From positions 9,275,501 through 9,339,500 of the forward strand of contig JAVHKY010000023.1 of NCBI GenBank assembly GCA_035079385.1: a DNA stretch of 64,000 bases. Reading direction: 5' to 3'. Source of the DNA: Aspidiotus rigidus (taxonomy: Eukaryota > Arthropoda > Insecta > Hemiptera > Diaspididae). The position numbers and the translations under genes were made by a program. Under the pieces are notes generated by a model that was not told the origin of the DNA, ran no database searches, and worked only from the letters and a program-made list of their open reading frames with translations. Position 1 is the first letter of the stretch. Each line of letters begins with the position of its first letter. Positions 47,691-59,499 of this stretch are shown here, piece by piece.

Positions 47691-49023
47691 CTGATCCGTT
47701 CCTAATCATCTCTGATTTCCTCGCGATACACGTTGACATCTCCAGCTACACTTCCTCTCTTCCAAATTCGAATCGAATTCGGGTTCTCCTTGATATTCCC
47801 CTGCGCAGTTCCATTCCAATATTCTTATATGGGTTCCTGGCTCCAAGGACATACAAGGTGATAAAAAATTGATAAAAGGGCCGAAAAAACGACCTATGAC
47901 CTATTGGTCAGCCCCTTTTTCTTGCCTACGAACGCAGACCTCTGCAAGTTCGTCAACAATCACATCACATCATTGGTCCAAACTCAAATCTCTCTGAAAC
48001 GAACTCGCCCACCTGAAAATCACCTCAATCCTTTGGCACTCGTCAATTGGACTCACCCGTACAGAAGAAATTATGATTACTAGTCTTTGAATCAGTCATA
48101 TTACGAGCCTCACGAGCGTTCTTTGCTGGAGTCCCTTGCGCATTCCAAAACATTGAATAGACGCTTCATCAGATAACTCTTTATATCTCTGAAACATTTT
48201 CCTGTTTCTTCATAAACTGAATCTCCTCCCTCGTATCTAAGAGCCGAAAGTCAGTGTTTCATCTGAATTTCAACTTATGGAACCTACATATTGAAACAAT
48301 AAGAATTTAGATTTTCCCCTAAATACCTTCTTTTTCCTCGTTTCTTCAATTATCAGTTCACAACCAGTTTTTAATGTCCCTGGTGTGGTATTGAATACAC
48401 TTTGGTCAATCGTTTCTGAAGTATTTTTAGTTATGTACTAGAGTTTGCCAATCGAGGATGTGGCTGCAAAAAGGGCAGAAACCCACTTTCCGCCCGTTTC
48501 CATATTATATATTGCGAAACTGAAGCATTGAAGCTTCCTTTTTCAAACAAGCCATACCTCGCTCCTGTAGAGTGCGTAGTTGTCGAGAAAATTCAATGTA
48601 AAGGAGAACAAATCGAGAATTTTAGTTTTTAATTTTGTCTAAATTTTGTTCTCAAAATGTATTATTTTTATTGTATCCTTCTTTCCAAATTCTAGGATGT
48701 GCAACTGCAAAAATACTAATGTTGTGTCCTTGAAATAGCTAGTAGTATCAAAAAGAGCAAATGAAAATCTCGATGATCTGGAAAAGGGCGGACAAGGTAC
48801 TCCATTTAATTAGAGATTATATTAAGAAGAACTACTGAACAAAACCTTGGTAATTCTTGCTCTTCAGGGTTGCTACTACCAAAAAATTATAATATCTTGT
48901 ACTGATGTGATGTATAAATACTTGCCACAAGTACAACATGAAACTTCATGTTTAAAATCAAAAACTGTAAAAATGTATCATACGTAGAATGCCGAGACAA
49001 CTGAGTAGGCAACTTATCATACT
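47691..49023. other. Intergenic; possible unrecognisable 5' remnant of the Penelope-like element
   Basis: Minus-strand pieces near 47700-47900 have open stretches, but no diagnostic motif could be placed. The remainder to 49023 is AT-rich without a credible gene. Confidence 0.35.
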
Positions 49024-49640
49024 TCAGTGTATTAACCAGAAATCATCTAATAATGGCTCAGTGCTGTGCTCGTGAGCCGGCAAAGAATCTGGTTTAAAAG
49101 TAAAAACTACTTTGAGAATCGAAAAATTGAGCATCTCTTTTGCCAATGAAATACGATGAAAACACTCTCGTTTCGACGGAAAAGAATATTCCACGATCCC
49201 TTTTGAATGCGTGTTATCAAATTTCATACAAAATATATAAATTTCCTATGCGCTGTTTATATACTCACGATAAGTATAAAGTGAAATGAGGAAACCTTTG
49301 TCAAACTGACATTTTCGCAACGTATAGTCCGACGTAAAAGTTTTTTCTACGCAGTTTTATACCCATTCTGAAGTAGTTTTTTCCAACACCCCTACTGAAA
49401 AATAGGTAGCGAAGCAAATAACGTGGTTTCGTCTTTGTTTTCATTCGGTAAATTACCGGCTAAATATACTTCGATATCGTGCCAGCCTTTTTGCGGGTAA
49501 ATAGTAGAAGTGAACTCCAAATTAACGATAGGAAAAAAGGCCATCATCTCGGTAGAGTTGTGAACAATTTTGCGGAAGCTGCTGATGAACGCAAAAGTTT
49601 GAGTCGAAAATGGCTTAATTTACAAGGGACGATCTGTTGA
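49024..49640 (-). CDS. Possible coding exons of an unknown minus-strand gene
   Basis: Two stretches have coding-like composition on the minus strand. The upstream one (about 49637-49398) reads FAFISSFRKIVHNSTEMMAF and continues through STIYPQKGWHDIEVYLAG to stop. The downstream one (about 49242-49024) begins after a possible acceptor (GCGCATAG|GAA) with EIYIFCMKFDNTHSKGIVEY and ends DDFWLIH and stop. Mixed codons with GC third positions, and an absence of homopolymer-driven residues, set them apart from neighbouring DNA. A donor joining them in frame could not be fixed: GCCG|GTAATT and GAA|GTATAT are candidates, and only the second matches the phase. No family is recognised. It may be one small gene, or chance. 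Confidence 0.3.
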
Positions 49641-51661
49641 TACATAGAGGTGGCGAAAAAGTTCTCTCTTCCTCTTAAAAAAAAGGTACAAAGAGTATCC
49701 AATTTTCGGGAATGCGGTGGAAGAGAAATTATTTTGTAACGATATACTTATCCCAAAACGAGTTCGTCGCGCCTATTCGGCACCAACAATTTTCTTTGTG
49801 ATCATATTCCAAAATATGAGTAGCTATCGCGAGCTTTCAGGAATATTATAAAAATAAAGAAATACTACTGATGCTACAGCGTGATAATTGAATTAAACTT
49901 CTGAAATTCGAATTTTATTTCAGAAGCTTGTCAGAATAATTTAGCCGAATTTGTCAATCAAAGAGGTTTACAGGATATTAGTTGAAATTTACGACCTTTT
50001 GATGGTCAATATTGTGGTTCATTAGGTGATAAAATTCGTATTTTTTTAGTCGTTTATCGACGGGATGAAAAAAAAAAGTCTTGATTTTATTACACTCACA
50101 GACATAAAATTTTGGCCGAAGCAGATTATATTGCATTAGGCAAGTATGCGATACGTATAAGGCAGTGTTTTGATGACTTGAAGTGTGTCTTAATTTTGAT
50201 GGACCTAGGGTGCCTGTTTCACGCTACTTATGCTCCCTCATCTCTTTTGAAGCTCCCGCTTATGGCCAATAAATTTTTGTGACTTTGTAAGAGAAAAAAT
50301 CGGACAATTGTTCTGATCATGGCTTGCCTTTGCTTGATTGTCAAATGACAATAACAACAGAACTTCGTTTTTTTTTTCGTATTAGATCACATCTGGGACG
50401 CAGTTTTTACATTGGAATAAATACAAATGGTTCTTGTGTGAGAATCTAACAACGATCATTTTGCAGTTATTAAAGATTCATAATCATAAACCTACAAGTT
50501 TCCTTTGGTCCTTACTTCACGTAAATGATATAAATCTATGAAAACTCGAATAAGTACTTGAAATTTTTTTTATGGTGTATAAAAACTTTTGAGTTGAAAA
50601 TCTACTCCGATCAGATATCGTCAAGTCTCAACGGATACATAATAGGTAATTTGGAAATTACCGTTACCACCTGGGATCTTGTGTAAAATAAATAGTTAGA
50701 ACAGAAGAGTTCTTATGACAGCGAATGTACGATAGAATGTAACCATTTTTGACGGTGTTTTTAATGGATGAAATTTTTCAAAAGAAAACTTGATATTCAA
50801 GTCCGATCCACAAAATTTATTTTCTTCTTTTCTTCAATCGAAAAATTTATTTTTAAAAAATTGAAATTAAAACCATAGTGCTCCAAAATGAAGCTGACCT
50901 AAACCTCTTCAACTGCAATAAAATTTATTTTACGCACAAATAATTAAATAAGCGATTAATTGACATTAATAGGCTATTGTTTCTGGCGGCAGTCGAGTTT
51001 TTTTTTCATCCGCCGATACCTTCTTCGCCACCAGGCTATTGTTCGTTGTCGAATATATTAACTTGACTAATGTAGCACGTTTCCCTCTCGTTTAATTTTG
51101 TTTCGAATGTTTTTTTCCATACCCTACAAGATTCCAGAAAGCGGTTGATACAGTTTCGATGACAGCAAATGAAATATTAATTAATTATAATTATTATGGT
51201 ATCGTTGTTGAGGAAAAAAAATATATGTATCGACGACCACCGTATCATTTGCAATCATCAACGGAGTGCACTGCTTTTTAAAAATTTTCAGTTGAAAATT
51301 TTTTACAAGATATAAATTGAGCACGTTGAAATTTTCTTACTAATTTGTTGTTTGACAGTTCCGTAATTCTAAAAGATAGATTAGCCTCTGGATGGGAAGA
51401 CAATCATCTTTGACTTGAACATTAGCTTTTGGCTGACAGCTGATTTCAATAAACTCATTAGCTGACTTTTGGATTTTTCAACGTAAGTCAAAGTTTAACG
51501 TAACTTAATTAGTACAGAGCTAATCAACGTCAACCGAACGTTCGCTTTCAACTGAAAACCCGATTTCACATAAATCATTAACTGGCCTTCAGCTTTCTCA
51601 AAAATTAACAAAACAACAGCCTGGCTTTAGCCATCTTCCTCCTTTAGCCTTCAAAAATGCA
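49641..51661. other. Intergenic, no feature recognised
   Basis: AT-rich DNA with no long credible ORF, no tRNA-like structure and no clear transposon end. Around 51380-51610 a degenerate repetition of phrases such as AGCTGACTTTTGG and CATTAACTGGCC is visible. Confidence 0.4.
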
Positions 51662-51831
51662 TGTGACCTATCACAAGAAAGCGAGTCAAAATACTAATGT
51701 GAAAAAAAAAATTTGCGATCTGTAGATCGACCTTATAAGATTTATGCAGTAGAACTACATTTCTGCAGTACTGAATTATTCATGCTGCAGAAATGTAGCT
51801 GCGGTATGAATTTCTTTGTGACAGGTCACAT
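51662..51831. mobile_element. Hairpin MITE with nested inverted repeats
   Basis: The ends TGTGACCTATCACAAG and CTTTGTGACAGGTCACA are inverted. A second inner pair, ACTACATTTCTGCAG (51753 region) and CTGCAGAAATGTAGCTGC (51785 region), is also inverted, so the whole 170-bp segment can fold on itself. No coding potential. Confidence 0.65.
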
Positions 51832-52014
51832 TTGAATTCAATGAAACTATTAAGATTATCTTTTTTGGACTCTAGGAGAGGTTTTCTCGTGACAGATTGT
51901 TGTGAGTTTTATCAAAGAAAACCTCTTCAAGAACCTAAAAAGTATTTCAAAACGGAAATCCGAAGGGACTCGAAAAAAAAAATCGTTATATAGAAAATTC
52001 GTTATGAGGCAACG

Positions 52015-52066
52015 CTTCTTCTTCTTCTTCTTCTTCTTCTTCTTCTTCTTCTTCTTCTTCTTCTTT
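52015..52066. repeat. (TTC)n microsatellite
   Basis: About 17 TTC repeats followed by a T-run. Confidence 0.97.
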
Positions 52067-52206
52067 TTTTTTTGTTGTAATTTTCTGCTCCCACTTTAGT
52101 AAAAATGTGTATGTAATGTACGAGTGCATACATGTGTATTACAGATTCGTTCAAGAAACAATGCAGTGTAGAGGCATGAAAAACATCATCAACATGATTT
52201 CAACTT

Positions 52207-53220
52207 TCAATTTTTATCCTCACTGAGAGGCTTAGAAAATTTTCGAATATCTTGTTGAGTTTGTTTGATGCAAACAGTTTCATAAAAATGCTCGAATTTA
52301 TTTATGGCCTTAAAAATCTCTTCGAGTACGTCGTCAGCACTCTGTACCACTCGGCGAATAAGCTCAAAAGCATTGATGACCTCACTTATAGTTGGTCGAA
52401 GAATATCATCGTCATCCGAATCATCTTCTACTATTCCTTCATCATGGTTCACATTCTTTCTCGCTGCAAAATTCAGAATATCTTCGTCGGTTGGATAATC
52501 AGTTACAACAACGTCCTCATCCACATTTAGGAAAGTTTCAAGTGAAATGTCGTCCTCAATTGCACCATTAGCCTGAAGTTCGTCCCAGCACTCCTGGATT
52601 GAAGTGATAAGGTAATCGTCATCAGCTTCTTTTACAATCTAAGTCTTCAAAAAGCCGGCCGCGGCCTTTCCAAAAAAATTTTTGATTGTCGTCTCTAAGA
52701 CACTATTCTGCCATACTGATTCTGAGATTAACGACCTTATCGACTGACTCCCCACGTTCAATAATTGAAATTAGTCTTCTGAGGATTCGAATGCATTTTC
52801 ACATTTTTGATAATACCTTGGTCTAATGACTAGAGTTTCGATGTAATGTTTGGAGGAAAAAAGATCAGGTTTATGTTCGTCAGTTTCTTCGCTGCCACAG
52901 GGGGATGGTTGGGGCAATTGTCTACAAAAAGGACGATCTTTCTTCTCTGTTTGATCATGGTTTTAATCGAAATGAAGAATCCACTTTTCAAAAATTGCTC
53001 TCGTAATCAACCTCTATAGATTGTACTCCTTTAAACTATCACCGTCGTCCACTTTTACCAATCACCAGTGGTTTGAGCTTTTCCTTCCCATACATGTTAG
53101 TGCAGAGAACTAGTACGTTTAGAGGTGATGTTGATAAATGGAAAAATGGCTTTTCTCCTGGTCAATTTTCTAGACCCTTAAGTGGGGTTCTGTTGTGAGA
53201 GGTCCCACATGATATTTCTA
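52207..53220 (-). pseudogene. Decayed Tigger/pogo-type transposase (DDE superfamily)
   Basis: Minus-strand translation, in broken frames, follows Tigger-type transposases. LVLCTNMYGKEKLKPLVIGK (about 53115-53055) is the segment after the first catalytic Asp. FKGVQSIEVDYES follows. KIVLFVDNCPNHPPVAAKKL (about 52950-52890) contains the second catalytic Asp, and NINLIFFPPNITSKL and LDQGIIKNVK (about 52880-52820) match the conserved 'LPPNTTSxxQPMDQGIIxxxK'. The last 105 codons (52524-52207) are intact and acidic (VEDDSDDDDILRPTISEVIN), as at Tigger C-termini. Many stops and frameshifts lie between 52540 and 53220. The N-terminal CENP-B-type DNA-binding domain and the inverted ends were not found. 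Confidence 0.85.
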
Positions 53221-54089
53221 AATGTGCCCACTGACGTGATACTCCGAAGCTCTATACAATATACCAAACTCACCTTCAGCTCGTTGAGGACGTTCACGGC
53301 ATCACGCTCTATTAAAGTTACACCCTAATGACGATGACGTCACTCCCTGATAATTATCTCAAGTCGCGCTGTACTCAAAGGAGGTATGGACACCGAGAGT
53401 GTTGAGTTTAAGTTCAGTCGAACGGTAAAACCGACTTATTGATTTGCAACTCAAATTTCTGACAGACTGGTTGACCAACTGACTGATGACTAAAATCTTC
53501 CCTCGCGAATGACTGACTGACTCAAAACTTGAACCAATCTAATCAACTTACGACTGACAACAATTTGACAAAAAATCAGCAGAAAGGGTATTTGCGGCAT
53601 AAATCAGGAAGTACCATTTTTGCTGATCGATCAATATCTGGAGTTCAAATCTCGTCATTTTGCTCCGGAACTGCTTCAGTGTATGAGTTGTAAGTTGATC
53701 GTTATCGACTGAATGGACTTCTATCTTACAATAGTATTGATTTCCAACTTACTAATTTGATTCAGTTCAACACGCAATTGTGAAGTGAATGCCTGATTTA
53801 AGTCATTTAAAAATGAAGGATACGGGGTAAAGGGTGAATATCCAAACGAAACGATCTAGAGAAACGGCTTTTTCTTAGTCATACAGAAAATACAATTGTT
53901 CAGATTGTCTCTTTTGGACGGTTACCCTTTTCCCTCTGTACCCTTCAGGCTTGACTTACAGATTGACAGTATTAATTTCAAAATAAGTCCATCATTTTTC
54001 GACTTGATTACCACTCAAATTTGAACTTGACACCCTTGTCCAAAAGAATCTTTTTCCTATAATCTCTGTCCTTGGGTCGTACAGTACAT
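53221..54089. other. Intergenic, no feature recognised
   Basis: No credible ORF. Around 53455-53575 GACTGACTGACT-like phrases recur in degenerate form. The 8-bp target sequence GGAACAAG of the hAT element ends the region. Confidence 0.4.
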
Positions 54090-55133
54090 GGAACAAGTAG
54101 GGCTTTTGACCGTTATTTTTTTTTCGGTTAAATCTCAAATAACTCTCAGAAAATTTCATTTGAAACGATTATCGGTCATAACCGTCAAACGGTCAAAACG
54201 TTGGCCAAATAATGGTTATAACTGTTATGACCGAAAAATTTCGGTCACACAAAGGAAATGAAATGTTGAAAGAAGTTAGGTAGTAGTGTAGTGTAGTACA
54301 ACATTATTTTTTCGATGTTGTGACCAGCTGCACATTTGATAAATTGTTTACACCTTTCTTGACCATTGAACTCTCATTACATTGAGGAGATTTGATTTGA
54401 AGATTGATACAGCAATTGCCCTAAGATTTGCTGTAGATCTCAGTCTCAGGCAAAAGAATCTGTGGAAGTGGAAGAGAATTTGAACAAACAAAAATTAGAA
54501 AGCGCACCATAGAATAAATCTATAAAGAAAAATTGTTGAAAATTTTAATGCAATAGTCAACACAGTTTAATCTTGTTGAAACTCGAAGTCGAAACACATT
54601 TTTTTCTTTGTCCTCAAAGTCGAACATACACACTTTGCGATGAGCCAACGATGAGCTAATGAGGCGATAACATGAGACAGAAGGGTCGTACTTTGTCACA
54701 AACCAATCAGTCAGCAAAACAAGGATCTTTTGTCCAACTTGTTGTATGTAGGTGAAGCTTTCTCGCTGATTGGTTTGTGCCTAACTAAGGCTCTTTCTTG
54801 TTGTTATCTGAATGCGAACGGCAAACGGCAACAACCCAACAGCTACAAACTTACAAAGTCAAAACTGAATCTGCTGAAAAGTATGTCTTGGACGGCTGGG
54901 CCGAACCTCAGGTTGAATTGCTGATAAGAAGCTTTCTCTCCTTATTGCGAGTTTGACAGTTATTATTTCGGTCAGGATAACTGTTATGACCGTTTGAGAG
55001 TTATAAAATATCGGTTATAACTGTTATGAACTATCGATCATTCTTTGAAACGGTTATCGGTCAATCGGTCAAGATCGATACTTTTTTTTTCGGTCACGGT
55101 TATAACAGTTAAATTCCAAGCCCTAGGAACAAG
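54090..55133. mobile_element. Non-autonomous hAT element with perfect 8-bp target duplication
   Basis: GGAACAAG at 54090-54097 and again at 55126-55133 flank a 1028-bp element (54098-55125). Its ends are TAGGGCTT and AAGCCCTA. The subterminal regions on both sides are rich in short inverted and direct copies of GGTTATAACTGTTATGACCG and CGGTCATAACCG, as expected of transposase-binding repeats. Perfect 8-bp duplication with this type of end identifies the hAT superfamily. The central part has only short open frames (54520-54717 minus, 54730-54924 plus) unlike any transposase, plus an inner inverted pair ACCAATCAG / CTGATTGGT. The perfect duplication suggests a fairly recent insertion. Confidence 0.93.
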
Positions 55134-55696
55134 TATATGTACCTAGTAATGAGATTTTTATTGAAAACAATTTTTCATCAATCGTCAAACAATGGAGTTA
55201 CAATAAGGATTTTGTACAAGGTTAAGTGTTTTTGTTTCTCGCTCAACTGCATTGTTGATGCTAAGCCATCTTTATGGCACCTTGTTTGACAATTCGGACT
55301 TGACACTGAAGGAGTCGCTGTAGGTGGCAATGTATTGAAGCTTGATCCAAAAAGGTGATCATGATTGAACCCCAAACATACTTTCTTATGGCGAAAACGA
55401 AATTTTCAAACTCATAAGAAATTCAAGGTCGCGATGCAATATTAAGATAATCTTCTGGTAACCTTTAGCTACAAGGAATAACAATCCTCAAGCTTTCTCA
55501 GAACTTATAAGTCAAGTTCATCGCGATTTTCTTTACTTCAATTTCTATGTACAATATAATATGTAGCAAAATCGCATTTTCACATTCTTGGCACACGACT
55601 ACGAACATGCCAATTACAACTACTACAGTCACACGTCATACGTGTAGCGATGCTAGCGTGCGGTTGCTCTGTCAAGTCCGAATTCTGTTGTTATAG

Positions 55697-55815
55697 TCTG
55701 TTCACTTTAAGAAAGGATAGAAGTACCTACCTCGAGTATGGAACGGCAGATTAAAATCACCTTTGGTGTTCCGTTCTCAAGGTATGTACTGCTATCCTTT
55801 CTTAACGTGAACAGA
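55697..55815. mobile_element. Hairpin MITE, ~48-bp inverted arms
   Basis: TCTGTTCACTTTAAGAAAGG at 55697 and its near complement, CCTTTCTTAACGTGAACAGA, ending at 55815 are the outer parts of arms that continue through GATAGAAGTACCTACCT / AGGTATGTACTGCTATC to GGAACGG / CCGTTC. The spacer is about 20 bp. No target duplication was identified. Confidence 0.75.
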
Positions 55816-55837
55816 GGTCCATGCTTTGTTTATAATA

Positions 55838-55930
55838 TAAACTACAAACTACCGGTATTCTAGTTTGTAGTTTATCAAAATTTTCCTTGCACGAAAAAAT
55901 TGTTTTGGATTTTTTGTAGTTTATATTACA
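55838..55930. repeat. Nested palindromes around AAACTACAAACTA
   Basis: ATAAACTACAAACTA and TAGTTTGTAGTTTAT form a 15-bp perfect hairpin (about 55847-55875, loop CCGGTATTC). A second TTGTAGTTTATATTA at about 55913 pairs with TAATATAAACTACAA at 55842. It is likely a small foldback next to the MITE at 55697. Confidence 0.65.
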
Positions 55931-56276
55931 GTCAAAGAGTCCATGGTCTATGTGGGCTGGCCAACCACTGGGATCGCCAACTGTGCGCACAGTTTGTTCA
56001 ACAGTTATGGCGGTATGAGGGAAAAAAATGAAGAATTCTTGAATGAAGCGGAATTGGAGGTTTTGTCATTTTATCTATTTTGTAGAATGTGTGTTTGGGG
56101 GCGTCTTTCATGGGTTATTAAAGAGCCAAAGCTGCCAATTTGTTCATTATTTTCCCCCATATGCCACCATAGTTTATTTCCCGTTTTCAATCCCTCCCTA
56201 CCGAGTATAGAAGTGCAGCGCGATGCTAGCGCTATCTTAACCAAATAGTCTGTTCTAAATGAGCAGAGTTGGAAAG
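55931..56276. other. Intergenic, no gene recognised
   Basis: A 101-codon plus-strand frame (55943-56248) starts near a GTC codon and has no family resemblance. It overlaps repeat-like DNA and is probably not coding. Confidence 0.35.
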
Positions 56277-56540
56277 CCAAAGGATGAAATTTTAGTTTTC
56301 GGCTTTTAGCTTTCATTCTGTAATGTAAAACATTGTACTTTCACCGTTTTATCTTTTTCATCACAAAAATTTTTCGGCTTCCAGCTTTTAGCTTTTGATT
56401 TTCAGCTTCTTTCATTGAAATTCTGTCTCTTTATTTTCACCTTTTGGTTTTTAATGTTGAGATTTATTTCTAGCTTTCAGCTTTTTTCCTAAAAATTCTA
56501 TGGCTTTCGGCTTCAAACTTTCAGCTTTCAGCTAGCTTCC
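56277..56540. repeat. Degenerate 'AGCTTTCAGCTTTT' simple-repeat tract
   Basis: Variants of the 6-7-bp motif AGCTTTC / GGCTTTT / AGCTTTT recur throughout (TTTTCGGCTTTTAGCTTTC, TTCGGCTTCCAGCTTTTAGC, ACTTTCAGCTTTCAGCTAGC). This marks an old decayed minisatellite. Confidence 0.8.
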
Positions 56541-56832
56541 CAACTTTTCAAATAAGTGATATTTTCAGTAAAAGCCGCTCACACTCAAAGTATAAACGTT
56601 CGTCCGCATCAAGTAGTTGAACCATGGCCGTCTCTAGTATCAGACCGGAATATTAAAGGTGGCAACGTCGCGATGATGAGAAATACGGGGCCGAGTTTGT
56701 TTTATCATCAGGCTCTTATGGAAAAATCTTCGAAAACACGTTAATCATTGATTTGCGAACAGTATTCGATTCCGCGGGGAAAAAGTTCATAAATATATGG
56801 AAAGAGTAAACGATTCTCGATTTTTTGAACTC

Positions 56833-56951
56833 GGTTTCGTTAAGATCGATCGACTACAAAACGAGTCATTGTACGCGCTTCGCCCTCTGTCTGACTTTTT
56901 ATTTTAAAACGTTAATAACTCGCTTTGTAGTTGATCAATCTTAACGAGACC
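56833..56951. repeat. Hairpin with 34-bp inverted arms
   Basis: The left arm 56833-56866 (GGTTTCGTTAAGATCGATCG..) and right arm 56918-56951 (..TTGATCAATCTTAACGAGACC) are inverted copies with about four differences; the 51-bp spacer is unique. Origin is unknown: a small MITE, or a transcribed hairpin. Confidence 0.75.
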
Positions 56952-57169
56952 AAGCTTAAAATATCGGATAACATCGGCTCTTTATATGACGTTCTCTGCA
57001 TTTTTTTCAAAAATTTCATCAATTTTGTGTAAACTCAAGTTTTTCAATGTTCTCCCATAAGATGCTATACAAATTTCAGCCCCGTCCATCGTTGTCAAGT
57101 TTCGAATATTTCGGCCTGATACTAGAGACGGCTATACTTGAACCAACGAGAAACAATTTACGTTGTCGT

Positions 57170-57326
57170 CTGGTGCAGGCGCGGATCCAGACGATCACTT
57201 TGGGAGGGGAAACAATCCAAAAAAAGTTTAAAGGACCTTCTTCGATACTACTTTTTTTGGTTTTTTGGGGGGGATTTTAGGGGGGGAAATTTCTCCCATC
57301 CCCCCGTGGATCCGCGCCTGCTGGTG
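57170..57326 (+). mobile_element. MITE copy B, CAGGCGCGGATCC family, with CTGGTG flanks
   Basis: The 145-bp element 57176-57320 has perfect 14-bp ends, CAGGCGCGGATCCA / TGGATCCGCGCCTG, and is flanked by CTGGTG on both sides (57170-57175, 57321-57326). The reverse complement matches 1-175. The 6-bp duplication is unlike the 8 bp usual for hAT; the superfamily is open. Confidence 0.88.
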
Positions 57327-59480
57327 TAAAGACTTTCGACCTATTTTCTCCATGATTGCCTATAAATGTCCATCGACAATTTCTGAAAATGTTGTTTTTA
57401 TCTGGAACAATCTATGAATCCCAGTTCACGTTCAGAAAAAGCTGGAATATTGAGGGTTGTGAGAAAGATAAATAGAGAGATGCTACGTTGGTAGAATTCA
57501 AAAAAGTCGAAAATCATAGATTTTATTCACAACTCGTCCGAGCAATTTCTATTATAAAGATGAATTTATTTTCTTGTCGGGTCGATATTTGAGTTTGGTG
57601 ATCACCGTGTATATCTCTAAATCAATCATCATCTCTCATTTACTAAATTTACAATTACCTAGAAAATATCAAGCTCTAACCAGAAGTGACACGAATATTT
57701 TTCACGCGTTTCTAAACACTCCAACCATTTTTTTTGTTACAAAAATCGTAGGAAAAAAAAAAATGGTAAAAAAAAATAGTACAAGTCAGCATTATAGAGA
57801 GGCTTAGTAAAATATAGGAGTATTTGTCGAAGGTTGTGTGTAACGTTTCCGAAACCATTGGGATGTTATCGTGAAAATTAAATTAAAACGGACCAACTGC
57901 CGAGTAGACACCCTTTAGAGTAGATTACCTATGGATACAAAAAAATATAACTTTCTAATTACCAAAATGTTCTCTATTTCGCTGTCAGCATTAGTCTGCG
58001 TTAAATCGTTCAAGTATGTTGTATATGGCTAATTTAGTTCGGGGCATTATCAGTCTACAGAGGCCTTTTTATACGTGCGTATCATCTTTGAAACTCATAT
58101 AGGTATTATAAAACTCAGTATATGTATTCATTAAGCTAGAAGCTTGCTAGAAGTCGAAACTGGCGGAGAGAAAATATTTTTTTTTACAGCACAGCCTAGC
58201 GGCCGGATATGTCTTAAGCTCCAAAAAAAAAAAAAAAAAAAGTGAAATAAACTTTCTTCTCGTAAATGATTTTACTACTTGTGTTCCTTTGGTCGCTATA
58301 TAAGTCTAGGTATAATGTTCAGTAACTACCATTTATAGCTTACAAATAATATGCTTATGTAAAAATACTGTATAATCAAAATGACCTTAATATATTAGTT
58401 CATAATTACTCAAAACGGTTAGGTTTTAAGAAGAGATACAAAACCTCTATTTGAGATAGCTATACTGGGATTGCATGAGTTTTAAAAAATCACTATCGAT
58501 CAATGTTGTAAAATGATAAATTGTTGGTAACCTGATCGGAGGTTCGACAGTTCAGTCTCCGGATATCGTACGGTCTAGAGTGGTGCAATGTCTCACTGCA
58601 TGTAAATAGAGCTCTTGATGAATGATGGAGAAAGAGGCAGAAAGAGAGCATAGTAAACTGAAATTGAAAGTAAGACCACAGTGCAAGTGTAAGAGTATAA
58701 TGATTTGGTATGAATAGCAAATTATTCGAAGGCGTATTTTATCTTTTCGTCAACGTAAGGTTGGGCTCTTATACTTGTAGGTTAGGAATACCGGTACAGT
58801 GCTGTAGCAATTTTTTCGCACAAACGATACCGACAACGACGGATCTCGCATGCATTTAAAGGCAGGTTCGCAAGTATGTTACCCGGTTTCTCACTCGGTA
58901 AATAAGTTATTTACACTTGGGGCCAAAACACGATTATTCATGAAGATACTTACAGTAAAATAATATTTACGTGCGATTTCGTGCGGCACGTCGTCATAAA
59001 TCTATCGATCTTATTCTAATTCGTCCTCGAGAAGATAGACGTGGTTTCTTTTCCTGACATCTCAATTCACTACCTTTGGCTGTTGAAATACCGTCCAAGT
59101 GGTAAAAGTGCTCTTTTCTATGGAAATAATACGTCTTTAGCGCTGTAGGTCACCCGAAGCGAACATTTAACTTTCGCCGTGTACTCGAACTTGAACTCTT
59201 CTTTTGTTGGAGAGAGAGAGAAGGAATAAATTCGGAAAGAAGCTTTGTACGGTCGACTGTGGGGCTTTCAGTTTTACTAGATTTTGTCAGAGATAAATTT
59301 TCTAGTTTGTTTCGAGAAGTGCACCCGGCTAAACCGTAGGATGAAGAAGGTACTTGAGAAAAATTTGATCCCTACTCATTTGGGACCAATGTCAACTCAA
59401 CCATTCTGTAGCTCAAGAGGCTTTCATGACTTGGGAGGGAAAAATATAAGAGGATCGGTCAATTGTACCTAGTCACTAGT
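57327..59480. other. Intergenic; possible promoter-like region at 58780-59350
   Basis: An A-run lies at 58222-58240. From about 58780 to 59350 the DNA is unique-looking with more CG than its surroundings and ends in ATGAAGAAG|GTACTTGAG, which could be a splice donor after a short first exon. The evidence is too thin to call a gene. No other ORF or RNA gene is supported. Confidence 0.35.
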
Positions 59481-59499
59481 CGACTCTCCAGATTTTTCA

